A program made the translations under genes and the position numbers. A DNA stretch of 64,000 nucleotides from Angiostrongylus vasorum (lineage: Eukaryota > Nematoda > Chromadorea > Rhabditida > Metastrongylidae): contig JADANN010000033.1 of assembly GCA_018806985.1 (NCBI GenBank), positions 1,054,001 through 1,118,000 of the forward strand. Direction: 5' to 3'. Below, piece after piece: positions 1 to 29,413 of this stretch. The notes below the pieces were generated by a model. That model did no database searches and was not told the origin of the DNA. It saw only the letters and a list, made by a program, of their open reading frames with translations. Within the stretch, counting starts at the first letter, position 1. Each line of letters begins with the position of its first letter.

Positions 1-28
1 TGTACATATACATATACATATAAGTATA

Positions 29-29
<1 letters not shown>

Positions 30-84
<55 letters not shown>
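30..84. repeat. (TA)n microsatellite
   Basis: Nearly pure TA from about 35 to 84. Confidence 0.95.
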
Positions 85-87
<3 letters not shown>

Positions 88-99
88 ACCTTTTTATTT

Positions 100-350
100 A
101 TGTTAGCGGTGGGATCAAACACGCTATTACCGTTTCCGGGGGATAATGCATTCATCACCATATCATGCGAGTTTCGACTTTCTCTCAGTCGTGTTATTGG
201 TGGTGGGAACGTGTTACTACCCGCCTTTCTCTCAGCCATGTTATTGGTGGTGGTGAATATGTTTGCTCCCAGAAAGCGTAATAGCGAATTCGATCCCCAC
301 CATAGTCACCTGCGGTCCGGAGTTTTGCAAATATCGCAGCATCATTATTG
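100..350 (+). repeat. Family D tRNA-like repeat
   Basis: Family D reads, on the reverse strand, gcatggtgtggtggtgaacg, then gggtaatagcgcgttcg, ending tttgcaaatatctcagcatc. This copy is interrupted by a repeated ttattggtggtgg block; it follows the TA tract at the left edge, downstream of the last visible P-glycoprotein exon. Confidence 0.55.
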
Positions 351-399
351 CCATAGATATATACAAATAAATACATATAGTATTTATCCAAGATCTAAC

Positions 400-17328
<16,929 letters not shown>

Positions 17329-17835
17329 CTGAAATAATCCATTAGCTAAAGTATCTTAAAGAATTTCTTCTTTTTAATATATTCACGAAAAAACAATTTC
17401 CTAAAAAGATTTATGGATTTAACTTCCGTACACTGTGATAAACAAGGTCTCTTGAAAAGGATTTCACGTTTAGAAACAACTGGAACCACTAAGCTCTACA
17501 TTTCCTCATAACCGGCGAACGTAAGCAGACTTCATCGACAAACACAAAATAAGCGGATCTCCTTAGCAAATGGCAGAAATGTTCATTGAGATTTTACAAA
17601 TACAAAATGTTTTCATTTGAAACTTGTGTCAATGCCGCCGATACAAGTAAATCAAACTCACTTATTCTTTCGAAAACCCATCGTAGCAAAGTGAGCAGGC
17701 AAGTTTTGAATGTGAACTGTGTTCAGATAACATTTGGTGTTTCTGTGATAAGCGTTACGTCCAGACGAAAAGCACAAATCACAAAAACTTCGACGCCACC
17801 ATAAAGAGAAGCTCGTCAATCAGGTTCTGACTCAT

Positions 17836-18180
17836 GATGCGATAAACAATGACTAGAAGAAAGGTAGCGTTTTTACTCTACGATCCTCACTGGTAGATAC
17901 CATGATGAACGGATACATTGATGTACGAGTGACTTGAATTCACAGAAGAGTCCAGCACAATACCCGCCAGTTTTGTTGTCTCGTGGTTGTCACCGATGGA
18001 GGTGTCTTTCTTATGCAGGGTGACGTCTGGTGGACTATCATTACGCTATCCATGATAACAACCAGTTGTAAATACAATTAGGTAAACTAGGGTGCAAAGA
18101 TGCTCGTCATTCTTATAGCTGGTGGTCCTCTGGGAAGCTTACATCGCCTTTACGTCAACTATACCGTTCTTCTCGTATAT
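17836..18180. other. Nothing recognised
   Basis: Intergenic, upstream of the P-glycoprotein. No repeat family, reading frame or box stands out. Confidence 0.5.
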
Positions 18181-18184
18181 GTTT

Positions 18185-18374
18185 CGTGGATATTTGGCTT
18201 ATACAGTCACTTACGTGGATATATCAAGTCAATGTTTTTATCATCTCAGATAAGTCTGGCACCAATCTGCAGGTTCCGGAGAGATGAAGGGCATGATGAA
18301 CCCCGCGCATGGAATAGAACCAACGACCGCGTGTTTATCGCAAGGCACCTCTAACCACTGCACTACACGCTACC
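18185..18374 (-). repeat. Family A SINE, 3' truncated
   Basis: Head to mid-body, ending in ccactgcactacacgc at the head. Confidence 0.65.
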
Positions 18375-18559
18375 TTTGAATCAAGTATTCCGAGTTTCCA
18401 CGATTACCCTTTGCGAGGACTCACTCCCTATTGACTCCTTTCTTTCAGCCATTTTTTTTCCTCTAACGTTGCCATGAACGTCCCGTATCATGCAATTGAG
18501 TGGAGGGATTCAAAGCTCCGACCTGCGTTAACGATCGAAAATCAAAGATGTCGTTCTAA

Positions 18560-18925
18560 GAGGCAAACTGTCGAAGATAATGTGGACCGGACACGTAATA
18601 CGTATGAACGAGAACCAATGGGCAGGAGCCGTTAGTGACTGGCTCTTGGATTCTTTTAGATTTTTGGACTTTGTGGATTCCTCTAGATGTCAAATGTATT
18701 GCTGGAGAAGATCACCCACCCATTGGTCAGAGTTCTTCGTGAAAACCTTAGAAGAAAGATATGATGTTCAACGAGTCTCTAGGGCTAGGCGAACTCATTG
18801 GCCTACTCTTGCAGGCGACCAGGGAGAAGTGGAAGATTTACTGGCGGCAGCGCGAGTCATTCGACAATCTACGGATCGACGGTTAATTCAGGTGAACGTT
18901 GCTATCAGCAATCAACGGAAATGAT
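18560..18925 (+). pseudogene. RTE-type LINE, C-terminal remnant
   Basis: Reads MWTGHVIRMNENQWAGAVSDW, then after a 60-base disturbance PTHWSEFFVKTLEERYDVQR and RTHWPTLAGDQGEVED. This W-GHV-R..D-RW...W, RP-TRWSD and HW-LARD-W series is the usual RTE endonuclease/RT C-terminus in nematodes. No RT palm is present. Confidence 0.75.
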
Positions 18926-19195
18926 CTGGGTAGCAAAATCGGGCTTGGACCCACTAAGTACAAATTTCCAAAAATTCATTTACTCTCTATTCTTTTTTAT
19001 AGCAGGGTATAAACCGAAATACAATCGTGAGGATGCTGAGACATGGGGAGAACTCAGAACCTCAGGTGAATAGTTAAAACAGTGTGGTTCTGACTACAGG
19101 TTCAACTTAACTTATTTCAATTCCAATTTGAGCTCCTTAGATCATTCCTGTTAACGAGTGATTGCTGTTAGCAACGTTAGAGTTAGAAAACTGCC

Positions 19196-19345
19196 TGGAA
19201 GAATGGCAAAGCATGAGCCTCGGTCGGTGTAGTGGATATCAGGTGAGTTTCTGAAAAGGTTAATCGCAGATTCGAAGCTGGCCTAGGGGTCCGAGTTTTG
19301 TTCATATCTCAGCAATCTTGTGGTTGTACTTCACATTATTCCTTG
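19196..19345 (+). repeat. Family C tRNA-like repeat
   Basis: Head cctcggtcggtgtagtgga; full ~150 bp. Confidence 0.65.
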
Positions 19346-19425
19346 CCATGAACAAATGGTAGCTAGTAAATAATAGTTGAAATGTTCCGACTTTGTTCTA
19401 TGCCTGTTCTACTTATTTTTCGTTG

Positions 19426-19707
19426 AGCGCGTGTAGCGGAGGTGTCCTTCAAAACACATTGGATCGATCCCCACGACCCACGCCCATCAAGCCTTTCATC
19501 ACCCAGGGTTCGTCAAATTGGTACCAGATTTGTGTGTGTGTGTGGGGGAATAGCAGCGCTGATTCGATATATCGATAAGCCACTGCGAGTCATTGTAAAG
19601 GAGAGATATGCATTCAATCACCTCCGAGCGATGCTTAGTGAAGTCGAATGCATGGTGAATCCCTCGGGATTGATGAACGCCGAGAGCTTTGTCCTTTTAT
19701 CCTTTCT
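19426..19707 (+). repeat. Family A SINE
   Basis: Full length with a tgtgtgtgtgtg expansion in the body; between the P-glycoprotein and PIN4 genes. Confidence 0.8.
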
Positions 19708-20059
19708 ATGGTCGCTGAACAGTCGCGGACTCCATCAGATCGAGTTCTTACGCAGGGAGGACCACCTACTAGTTAACGAGAGCCGATATAAGAACATTTT
19801 TCTGGATGAGGTAGAAGATGTGTGATGTTCACAACAGAATTCTACGGCTTTAACTACAGCTTGGCTCTCAATGGAAAAAATTCCATGTGTGTTGTAGTGC
19901 ATTTGGCTAGATTATTTGCATAAGACGGATCCATTTTTTTCTTGATGAGTTCATTCTGGATGGAAAAAACCCTTTTCAAGCGGGTTACGTTACCCAAGAA
20001 CAAAGCCTGTCCTCTTCACAATGTTAACCTTTTATTTACTGCTTATTATTATTTCTCTG

Positions 20060-20215
20060 GCAGCGTATGATGTGAAATACAACCACTATCAGGCTGAGGT
20101 GTTTGTAAAAATTGGATCCTAGACGAGATTCGAACCCGCGATTACCTTTTCCGGAGGCTCACCGGATACCCACTACACCACTGAGGCCCTTGCTTTGCCT
20201 TTCTCACAGCCAATT
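20060..20215 (-). repeat. Family C tRNA-like repeat
   Basis: Best box pair of the family: gattcgaacccgcgattacc and cactacaccactgaggccc on the reverse strand; 0.3 kb upstream of PIN4. Confidence 0.68.
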
Positions 20216-20550
20216 TTTCTACCTAACCATGCCATCAGCTACCGTCTTCATCCGCACATTTTTTTCTATCTAAACATTTTCGTAAAGATGTTCGCGTTCT
20301 GGTGTCGTCGTATAGAGTGTATTCGTCGCAATCTCACACAGCTATTGATTTTGGCGTTCTTAGGACTTTAGTATTTATTAAGTCTACTTCGCAGTTTTCG
20401 TTTGTGTTATTTTTGTTAGATTGTCGTGTTCTTTTCCTTTTGATCTCGAGAGAGTGATAGGAACTTGCATGTCAACATATCTGCTTCACTTTTGCCACCG
20501 CGAACTGTTTAATGGCCAAAGTTTTCGAAAACCTCTTGAGAGCACATATC

Positions 20551-20552
20551 AG
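20551..20552 (+). promoter_or_regulatory. Candidate spliced-leader acceptor of PIN4
   Basis: AG of catatcag, one base before the chosen ATG. No TATA-like box was seen upstream. Confidence 0.4.
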
Positions 20553-20553
20553 T

Positions 20554-20919
20554 ATGCCACCGAAGAAAGCTCCTGTCAAGAAGTCAGCTGATAGTGTGGG
20601 AACCCCAAAACGTGAAGCTAAAGGGGGTACGGCAGTGAAAGTACGTCATATTTTGTGCGAGAAACAGAGTAAAGCTCTAGAGGCTATTGAAAAACTGAAG
20701 TCGGGATCGAAGTTTCATGAAGTAGCAGCTCAGTACAGTGAGGACAAAGCACGATCTGGGGGTGATCTTGGCTGGATGACTCGAGGTTCGATGGTTGGTC
20801 CATTTCAGGATGCCGCGTTCGAGTTACCAAAAAGTACTTGTGACAAACCCATCTACACTGATCCGCCTATCAAAACAAAATTCGGTTATCATGTTATAAT
20901 GGTTGAAGGCAAGAAATAA
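20554..20919 (+). CDS. PIN4: PIN4-like parvulin peptidyl-prolyl isomerase
   Basis: Small peptidyl-prolyl cis/trans isomerase of the parvulin (Par14) family, known from nuclear/nucleolar chromatin and pre-ribosome work. Single exon, 121 residues, close to the ~131 of human PIN4. The first ~25 residues are basic ([10 protein letters not shown]), as in PIN4. The rotamase domain follows from about residue 26 with [16 protein letters not shown], the SGGDLGW turn, GPFQDAAF and the C-terminal [12 protein letters not shown]. There is no WW domain, so it is not PIN1. I chose the ATG at 20554 because the protein then begins like the family and a candidate trans-splice acceptor (catatcag) ends one base before it; an in-frame ATG at 20512 would add 14 residues. 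An AATAAA lies 58 bases after the stop. The next gene is on the same strand about 0.6 kb away. No poly(A) tract marks it as a retrocopy. Confidence 0.93.
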   Translation: MPPKKAPVKKSADSVGTPKREAKGGTAVKVRHILCEKQSKALEAIEKLKSGSKFHEVAAQYSEDKARSGGDLGWMTRGSMVGPFQDAAFELPKSTCDKPIYTDPPIKTKFGYHVIMVEGKK

Positions 20920-20976
20920 TGCTCAAGTATCCCGTCCAATGGCCTAGTTTCGTATTTATTGTGGTTTTTCGTCTTA

Positions 20977-20982
20977 AATAAA
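20977..20982 (+). terminator. AATAAA polyadenylation signal of PIN4
   Basis: 58 bases after the PIN4 stop, followed by a T/G-rich stretch. Confidence 0.75.
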
Positions 20983-21546
20983 ACTTTATTTGTGCTAAGG
21001 ACATTACTTTAAACCACTTAAACAACGTGGAATCCATTTCCTTACTAAAAACAGTCTGGAGTTCTAATTTCTCCATTTTTCTAGTCGATGCTTCCTCTCT
21101 CCGAATGCGGCGGGCTATGGTTCCGTTTCCAGAAAAATTACTTTTATACAGTGTCTTTTTCTCTTCTTTCTTTTTATTCATTTGTTTTATCACTTTCACT
21201 TTGTGGTTCTCTGAGTAACATCTTTACTACTCTTTAGAGCTCTCTTGTAGTGAAACAGTTAGATTTCTATAGTTTTTAGGTTTATAGTCTTTTCTAATGT
21301 TCTGAATGCAATCCTTGCTTTCCCGGAAACTTTACTGCCTTGAAAATAGGGTTGTGCCCATCTTCGTTATATTTGTATTTGTGTGTACATATGTATACGT
21401 ATATGTATGCGTTATACATCTTGATTTTATGGCGTTTTTCCTATTCCAACTTTGATCTCTTTGAATTAGCTTAAATCAGGACCTCCGTGCAATACTCGAT
21501 TATACAGTACTGCTTAGATAGGACTCTAAATGTAAATTTCAAGGTA

Positions 21547-24500
21547 ATGAACCAAACAGCTGAACTTATGGCCGCCAGTACGTCTGGGTTGAAATCGGAC
21601 CAAAAGATGAAGATCTCATTCGGCCTTAAGAGAGCTATTCCAACGAAGCTTCAGGAATGCACGCAGGCTATTGGAGATGGCAAGTTGTTAAAGCACTTTT
21701 TTCTTTGTTCTATTTGATGATAATTCCATTGGAATGGTTCACTGAATGGATTTGTTTTATCTTCATTTTAATTTTGCTCTTTATCCAGTATGCTGTTTTA
21801 TTCAGTGAGTGTGGATAGTGATGAAGAGAGGGAACATGAAAAGGAAGTAGAATTAAGTAAGAGACGGAAATTGACTCATTTCGAGGATGGCGTAATCCCA
21901 GACGATAAAAATGGCAAGAAAGGGTTACCAGTTGTGATCCCTATGGTGCAGGAACAAGACTGGCGCGTTACTAAACTCCTAGCGCTCCAAAAGGAGGGCA
22001 AGCTAACCGACGAGGATCGAGCGAGACTTGCCATATTGACAGAAAACCAGCCATATCAAACATCATGTGTAAGCAATATACTTTATCTTTCGTAAAGTAA
22101 ACTAGTTTGGGAAATTTTATGATGGATTACTATGCGATGAAAAAAAGTGAAGATAAACTTATGCTGAAGTTCTAAACACTTGAAGAATGCTATTGTTTGC
22201 AATGATGCTGAGATATTTGCAAAACACCGGACCGTAGGTGTCTGCGGTGGAGATCGAACGCGCTATTACCCTTTCTGGGGGCTAACGCGTTCACCACCAC
22301 ACCATGCGGGTCTTTGGCTTTGCTTTTCTCTCAGCTAGTTTTCTGTCTACTACTGCTACCAGCTTTTTTTTATGTTTCAGAATTCTAGTAACACAGAAGT
22401 TATAATGATCGGAGAAGAGGAGAAAGTGGTTGAAGATGCAGATTATGCCGCAGTAAGCATCGTTTAAATTTGTTTCATCTTATATATATGTATATATATA
22501 TATATATATATGTATATATGTACATATTTATGCACGTGTTTTACGCATATCATAAGATGATGTTACGGGAAAAGTAGGGTTTAGAGATGCGTCGTGTACC
22601 ACGGTCGTTGGCTCGATCTAACGCCTCAGACAAACCGGGTCTATAAAACTTTAGCTCGGCAAAGTAGCACCACATCTATCTGGAAGGATCTCCCACTACG
22701 TGCACAGACCAGTCACGGCTAGTGTTAAATGCTTGAGGCGTTTCAAAACTATCCCAGGATTTCAGGGAGAACCACCAATCACTTCAATTCAACAACATTA
22801 AGAATGCTCAGGTGGAAGCCAAACCAATAACTTGAAGCTGTTCGCGGGTGATAGATGCAATACAACGGACTGAATCAAAAAAATAAGGAAATCCTGAAGT
22901 CTGTTGATTAGGATTGTTCCTCGTGGTAATAAACTTACGCACACTTTCATGATGTTACGGTATTCTTGGAAGGTTAGTAGGAACAAGTTCTTGATGAATA
23001 AAATGTCGATGAAGTAAGTATTGTACTAGGGTTTGAGGTTATTCATGGAATTTCCTCGATTATAAGAATATTGTTATGTACTTCTTTTAGGTTTCCATTG
23101 AAGATTTTGGCCTTGCCGTTCTGAGAGGATGTGGGTGGAAAGATGGCGAGGGAATTGGGCGTAAACCACAGGTGTTTTATTCGGATTAAAAAAATTCTTC
23201 ACTAGTTCATTGTTTACATTTGCGAACACTATGTGGGTTGAACTGTCCATCTTTCGTTTTTCACGAAAGTAGTTTTTTTGTCTTGTTAAACAGAGAAACC
23301 TCATCCTCACGGAAATAAGTGTGTTAAGGTCGTTCCTCTTCGGATACTTCCTCGTCGTCCAAATGGACTTGGTCTTGGTGCCACTCCTCAGCATCCAGAA
23401 GTGCTGGGCGTCAAGGTCTAAGATGCTGCATAAATCATGTTCACTTTATGTCCCAAAGAATGCCACAGCGTGTAAAATTTATTTGTAGGGAGGAAAAGAA
23501 AGCGATGATGTGGACAAGGTGATAAGAAAGGACTCCCTCATACGAATTACTACGGGACGGCATAAAGGACTGTATGGAAAGGTAGCTTACGAGTTATTTT
23601 TGTAACCGATTCGTCTTTATCCCATCACTATATTTCCGAAGTACACTTTCGTCCTTCCGCTTTTCATTTTTAACCTGTTGCAAATTTTCCCCAGGCAAGG
23701 TTTGACATCCAGTTCTGATATTTTGAGGTCGAGTCTCGAGACGACGACAATAATAGTCTGTTTGTGCGGTTAGCAGTAGGAGGACAACATGTGAAGGTGC
23801 TGTTGTTACTTTTATCGATTTGTTGATTTTTTTATGTACGCTGTTTGAAATTGGTGAATCCATGTCATTGTAGGTAAGTCTGTTCGCAGTTCAGCTCGTT
23901 TCGATAAAAGAGTACAACAGGGATGGCAAGTGCATCAGTAAGCTGTGCTAATAGAATGTACTGTTTTCGTCAGATTCTACATAAACTAATCAGAATCGTT
24001 TTCAGACAAGGAGGATTATGAGAAAGAGCGTGAGAAAATCGAAAAGCAAAACGGTAGAGGATCCGAAAAAGTTGTGAGTGGTAAAGATGAACGGATTAAT
24101 TATGAAGGATATAAGGACAAATATCGAGAACAGGAACAACAGTGTACCAAAGAAGTGAAGGCAAGTTTTTCACTATGTCATTTTGGCTTTCTGGTCATTC
24201 ATATATACTATAAAGGTAACGATTGAGACAAAATACTTGTTTATACGGTCGGATTTCTTTTGATTTAACCTATAGTTCTCATTTAATCCTGTTTTCTCAA
24301 AGGACGCGTGTAGCGCAGTGGTCAGAGGCCCGTAGAATACACATGGGATCGAATCCAGCGCCCAAGGCTCAGCAAGCCTTCCATCTCTTCGGGGTCGGCA
24401 AATGGGTACCAGATTTGTCTCGCAGGATAGCAGCACTGGCTCGGTACATCGGTAGACCACCGCGACTCATTGTAAAGGCCAGATATGCATTCAGTCACCT

Positions 24501-26886
24501 CCAAACGATGCTCAGTGACAAATGCATGGCGCATCCCTGAAGGGATTAATCAACGCAGAGAGCTTAGTCCTTTATTCTTTTCTTAGTTCTCATTCCATGG
24601 TTGGTCTCCATATCTTTAAGTTATCTTAAAAATGAAATTTAATTGAAATATGAGAACTCTTCGTACACTTTACCAATATTATTTATTGTCCGGCATGAAC
24701 TGTGACTGTAGAAAGAGATCAAAGTTTTCCAGTTGAGCTCAGCCCTTGACTATTTTTGAGCTTTGGAGAACTTTAATAAATATGAGGTTCTTTTATCTAT
24801 ATACAGATTTTAATTAATGCTCTCCTAGTGTGGTACTTGCTTTGGTTTCCTGGCATTTTTGGATGTTACCCTACAGTAATCTCGGACTTTAATTGCTAGC
24901 TACATCCTTTGATACTCACTTGGCCGTCTTCACGAATCATACATGCCGTAGCGAAATTTCGTTAGTGTAGTATTTTTCTAGCCGAAGAAGTTCGTTCATC
25001 GTGGGCCCCGAGTAGCTATAATAGGATTTACCGTCTCAACAAGCACCTGCTAACCCTTCTAAATGGTAACAAGCCTCACTTTCTTCTATTACGTTTAACT
25101 GTTTGCCCTAAATTCGCGACCGTGTTGTTTTTGTAGTAGCTATCGAAGTGCTTCAGTGTTTTCTTACTTAGGGTTTATACTTGACACTTGGTACTTGAAT
25201 GGCCCGTCCTCACTGGTTGTGCGGGTCCCAGCATAATCACCATTTTTCGGAGATTTGTTGGTTAAGCCATTGTGCTTTCCTGGAGTCCCGAGGTCAGCTT
25301 GCCGAAAGTCTGCCCCAGGTTTCCACCACCACAGGCAGTCGCAGCCGTTGTGAATCAGAGGGAGGTTTACCATCATGCGACCTTGATACTAGGACGGTGG
25401 TGGATCCTCGTATTGGTTTACTCTTAGCTAGGTTTCCTGATGGAAACGCTGGACTCCTTCTCAGCTTGGGAGACCCTGCCAGGGCATGACTCCCTCACTG
25501 TACATCACAGTCCGACACCAAGGAACACCTCCCAGCCACGATGAGACGGTAAACGGTTGGGAAGAAGGGTGTACACAGTATTTCTAAAATGTCACTTTCG
25601 TTCTTGCCTTGTTTAAACTTCTAATTTCGAGTTTTTTTAAACCGGAAATGACGTTGGTATTACATTAGATGCTACTTTTATATAATGGCGGACGAAAATC
25701 CCTTTCTTTTTTCCTTCGCCATTCGAGGTGTACGACCCTTGACGAGAAAAAAGCGAAAGCAAAGTGATTTGTGGACTTCACATAGTTACAGTTTTAGCGT
25801 GGTAGACTATTACAACTTATGTATCGTTGGGAAAAATGTGTAGATTCTAATGATTTTCATTTCGAATAAATGCATTGGCAAAGACATGAATCATGTAAGC
25901 TTTATGCGTTTCGGAGCAAACTCCGGCATGAATCATCTTTGACTCATTTTTTCCTTTATGCTTTATTTTTGCAACATAAAGATTCCTTTCCTTCCTTTTT
26001 GTATTCATTCAACTTTTATCAAGACGGTTTTTGGTCGAGAGGAACTACATTCAAGATCTAAAAGTGTGTAAAGAACCACTTTGTTGTACGAGTTTATTTG
26101 TCTAGTTTTAATCCTGTAGCGATGGCCACTAGCATGTCTGTTGTACTTGGACATTGAACTTCGGGACTTAAAGATAATTACCTTGGATAAGACGGCAAAT
26201 AATATTTTTATGGAGTATAGAATGGCTCTGCGCGCACAAACACGCAGTCGTCAACGTTTTTTGTTTTGTTTTTCTTTCACAACATGTTCCTTTGCAATCA
26301 TGACATAATTTCAGTTTATTTTCGTAGCTTTGTACTCATATTATAGATGTCATGTTGTGAAGCCTCCACTTTATAATCTACAGTTTTTACAGTTTACACT
26401 TCTCATACATTAGGTAGTCTTCACGATCTTTGCAACAATCAAATTATAGGGCGAATAGTATAAAAGAAGCGGCTTGGTCAATTTGGCTTGATTTGAATTC
26501 ATAGAATGAGGAGGAAATTTAATGTCTTTTGATGTGGCAGCAATGAAATGAGGAGTTGGACTGGTTTGTTGCTGGAGGTGCAAAGCTAAATTATTTCTGC
26601 ATATGTATGAATCGTGAGGGGTTATGTAGCCGCTAATGCGTTGCTATATTAGCAGAGCTCTTTCGTTTTAATTTCTTAAATCCATGATGTTTAGCCGTTT
26701 TAGGAAACTGAATTATGGGTTCGTGCTGATCTGCTAGTGAGGTTTGTCGACGAAAATTATAAGAAGGGCAGATATTTTAGAGAGAAAATGCGAGTTGTGG
26801 ACGTAGCTTCGCGGAAAAATATATGCTTAGAAGATTCTCAGGGTAAAATGCATTATGGTGAGTCTTTAAAGGTTATTTGTACAGAA

Positions 26887-26927
<41 letters not shown>

Positions 26928-27577
26928 TATATTTGCTATTTGTTTCAATGGTTGTAGATGGGCGCGTATAGCGCAGTGGTTAGAGATGCCTTGCAGTACA
27001 TGTGGGTTAGATCCCACTCCTCGGGCCCACCAAGCCTCTCATCCTTCTGGGATTGGCAAATTGGTGCCAGACCTATCTGGGAAGATTGCAGCACTGGCTT
27101 CATACATCGGTATGCCACCGCGGATCATTATATAGACCATATGTGCATTCAATCACCTCAAACGATGCTTGAGGAACTCGAATGCATGGCGCATTCCTCA
27201 GGGATTGATCAACCCGTAGCGCTTTGTCCTTTATCCTCTATCTTTTATTGTTATATACTGAGTTTTGTATTGTAGGTATTCGACAATCTTGGCTGGAAAC
27301 GGTGTTGCCACGATTGGAAAAGTCCCGTGTAATGATAGTACGAGGGAAACATAAAGGCTGTTCGGCAACAATAGAAGAAAAAGACAAAAGGAATTGTACT
27401 GTTGTCGCACGGCTACTTAATTCAGATGAGGTACATGGTTGAATTTCTTGGTTTTATAGTGCTTTCATTCTTCACAGCTTCTTTATGGTTAAAGATTCTA
27501 CGGTTTTTTAGATCATCACTGTTGACTTTGACGACGTTTGTCAACACCAGCCGAAAGAAGACGATGATGATTACTGA
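21547..27577 (+). CDS. GPKOW: G-patch and KOW domain protein (GPKOW/MOS2/Spp2 type)
   Basis: Spliceosome-associated RNA-binding protein that partners the DEAH helicase DHX16/Prp2. Eleven exons: 21547-21683, 21789-22068, 22381-22452, 23091-23171, 23296-23415, 23489-23581, 23874-23937, 24006-24160, 26704-26857, 27276-27430, 27512-27577. They sum to 1377 bases, 458 residues (human GPKOW is about 476), and every junction keeps phase. The N-terminal region is acidic and lysine-rich. The G-patch is at about residues 164-190 (FGLAVLRGCGWKDGEGIGR), followed by PNGLGLGATP, KOW1 (IRITTGRHKGLYGK, about 247-261), a charged Lys/Glu linker, and KOW2 (VMIVRGKHKGCSATI, near 408-422), ending in an acidic tail. 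Intron 8 starts GC (AAG/gcaagt) and is 2.5 kb with a SINE and a family-B repeat; intron 9 holds an AT tract and another SINE. A second in-frame Met eight codons in is an alternative start. Confidence 0.92.
22195..22355 (+). repeat. Family D repeat
   Basis: Head half; GPKOW intron 2, ending 25 bp before the acceptor. Confidence 0.65.
22481..22530. repeat. (TA)n microsatellite with TG interruptions
   Basis: GPKOW intron 3. Confidence 0.9.
24302..24579 (+). repeat. Family A SINE
   Basis: Full length with a clean A box (tagcgcagtggtcagagg); in the GC-AG intron of GPKOW. Confidence 0.85.
25178..25560 (-). repeat. Family B repeat
   Basis: Full length, in the GC-AG intron of GPKOW. Confidence 0.82.
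26889..26932. repeat. (AT)n microsatellite
   Basis: GPKOW intron 9, just 5' of a family-A SINE. Confidence 0.93.
26960..27242 (+). repeat. Family A SINE
   Basis: Full length; GPKOW intron 9, close to the next acceptor. Confidence 0.83.
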
Positions 27578-28680
27578 ATGTGTTTTTATGAGAAGTAAAT
27601 ATACGCTCACTCTGTTTTAAGACTCTTCACGGATAGCAAATCCTGGTCAGGGATTTTGAGCAAGTATTCTCAACACCGTGTTTCTATTCTCGAGTTTTTT
27701 TCATTAGGCTCAACGAGTTAGTGTTTTAGTACTTTGCCTCCACAGTTAAAGGGTAGAAAACCAAATTCATGAGCCCAATCATCCTGGAATGCACACCACA
27801 TTCATCTTCTGTTTGTATATTTGCTGAAGCAGCTTAAATTGTCATGGTTAGCTTTAACAACGAATTCTTTTGAACGTGAAATTAGTTCATATTGGTAACT
27901 ATGTCTTTTAAGTAAATCTGCTTGATATCAACTGATATGCTAAAAAAGGTAAAAGGTGAAAAATAGGGTACAGTCAATGAGCCAACGTGCTAAAAGGGTG
28001 GGAAGCATTATAATAAAGACAGCTTCAAATTGCTTTGTAAGAAGTGTTTACAAAGTTTTCTGGATTAGAATCGATAAATCGCTCGTAAAGGATTACCAAC
28101 TATCTCGTCTTGTTCCAAGGAATTGTTTTCGAAAGGACGTGACAGATCTAAGGGCCGCTCACGATTATGTAGTGTTAGTACAAAGTACGTATGTGTACCA
28201 GCTATGGTGCGAGAATGATGTTTGGTTCAACCCTGTCTCGAATAAGCCGTGCCTGTTATGCCTTTTAAGTCAGGGAAGTGATTCCAGCAGATTCATTAGG
28301 GAAGAGTTTCATCCGATCGACAAGGGCAAGCGAACGCTTGTGGTTACGACATTCTAGTATAGCCGTTCCATCAAGGAAAGGCCACACTTGACTAATATTT
28401 GATGACATTCATGAAGAAAATGTCCTCGATTTGCAGCGGAATCTACACCTAAATTTGAAGAACCTGCTGGACAATAGTTGAAGGATAACGAACCGAATGG
28501 AAAACGTGCTATGATACGTGCATTATGAGACGATAGCTCATATAAGAAAAAAATGAAGGAAAAAGATGTATATAAGCTAAAATCTTAATTTAAATCTAAT
28601 ATGGTCTGGAACTGGCAGAGTGGGATGTCCTTCCTCATGTTGTGACAATCCCAATCACTTCTATTCTAGTCTCCCAGCAA
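27578..28680. other. GPKOW downstream region with one unassigned open frame
   Basis: A 133-codon plus-strand frame (27956-28357, non-ATG at its start) reads plausible protein (DLRAAHDYVVLVQ, REEFHPIDKGKRTL) but has no partner exon or known motif. AATAAA at 28012 could serve GPKOW. Confidence 0.3.
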
Positions 28681-28685
28681 CGGTT

Positions 28686-29060
28686 GGTTTACCGCCTCAT
28701 CATGGTTAGAAGGTAGTCGTGGGTGTCGGGCTGCTATGTACACAGGGGGGAATTCATGCCTCTGGCAAGGTCTTCTAAGCTGAGGAGTCCGGCGTTTTCA
28801 TCAGGAACCCCAGCTAAGAGTAAACCAATACCATGATCCATCATCGTCCTGGTATCAAACTAGTCGCATGGTGGCAATCTCCCTCCTATCTCCAAGGGGG
28901 CGACTGCCTGTGGAGATGACGACCCGGGGCAGATTTTGGCTAGGCTGACCTCGGGACGCCAGTAAACCACAATGGCTAAACCAATAAAACTTCGAGAAAA
29001 AAGGTAATTATGCTGCGGCCCGCACGGCCAGTGAAGACAGGCCACCCAAGTATCCATGTA
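28686..29060 (+). repeat. Family B repeat
   Basis: Full length, between GPKOW and the secreted-protein gene; the D-family cluster follows within 60 bp. Confidence 0.8.
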
Positions 29061-29110
29061 TCTGTTGGTAGTACTTAAGTTCGGTATTTAGATTCACAAT
29101 GTTTTCTTTT

Positions 29111-29345
29111 CAACGAAGCTGAGATATTTGCAAAACTCTGGACCGCAGGTGCCTATGGTGGGGAACGAACGCGCTATTGTCCTTTCCGGGTAAAGCGTTC
29201 ACCATCACACCATGCGGGTCCTTCGTTTCGCCTGTCTCTCAGCGAGTTGTATCGATCTTTTTGCCATCAGCAATCACCCGTCAGCGGGATTGATCTGGGG
29301 AGCTCAAATCGGCATTGAACCCAGTTAAGCTGAGGCTATAGTTAT
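29111..29345 (+). repeat. Family D repeat, first of a cluster
   Basis: Almost identical to the next copy at 29414, including the rare gtgcctatggtggggaacg variant. Confidence 0.75.
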
Positions 29346-29413
29346 AATCACAATTTTAACCTTTTTACTTACTGCCTACTTTTTTGATGGCAGGGTATAT
29401 TGCAGAAATATAA

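Noticed and set aside
20065..20200. Possible functional tRNA gene (A and B boxes present)
   Set aside because: No complete cloverleaf could be folded by eye and many diverged copies exist; treated as a tRNA-derived repeat.
25199..25489. 96-codon plus frame
   Set aside because: Lies wholly in a family-B repeat; similar frames appear in other copies.
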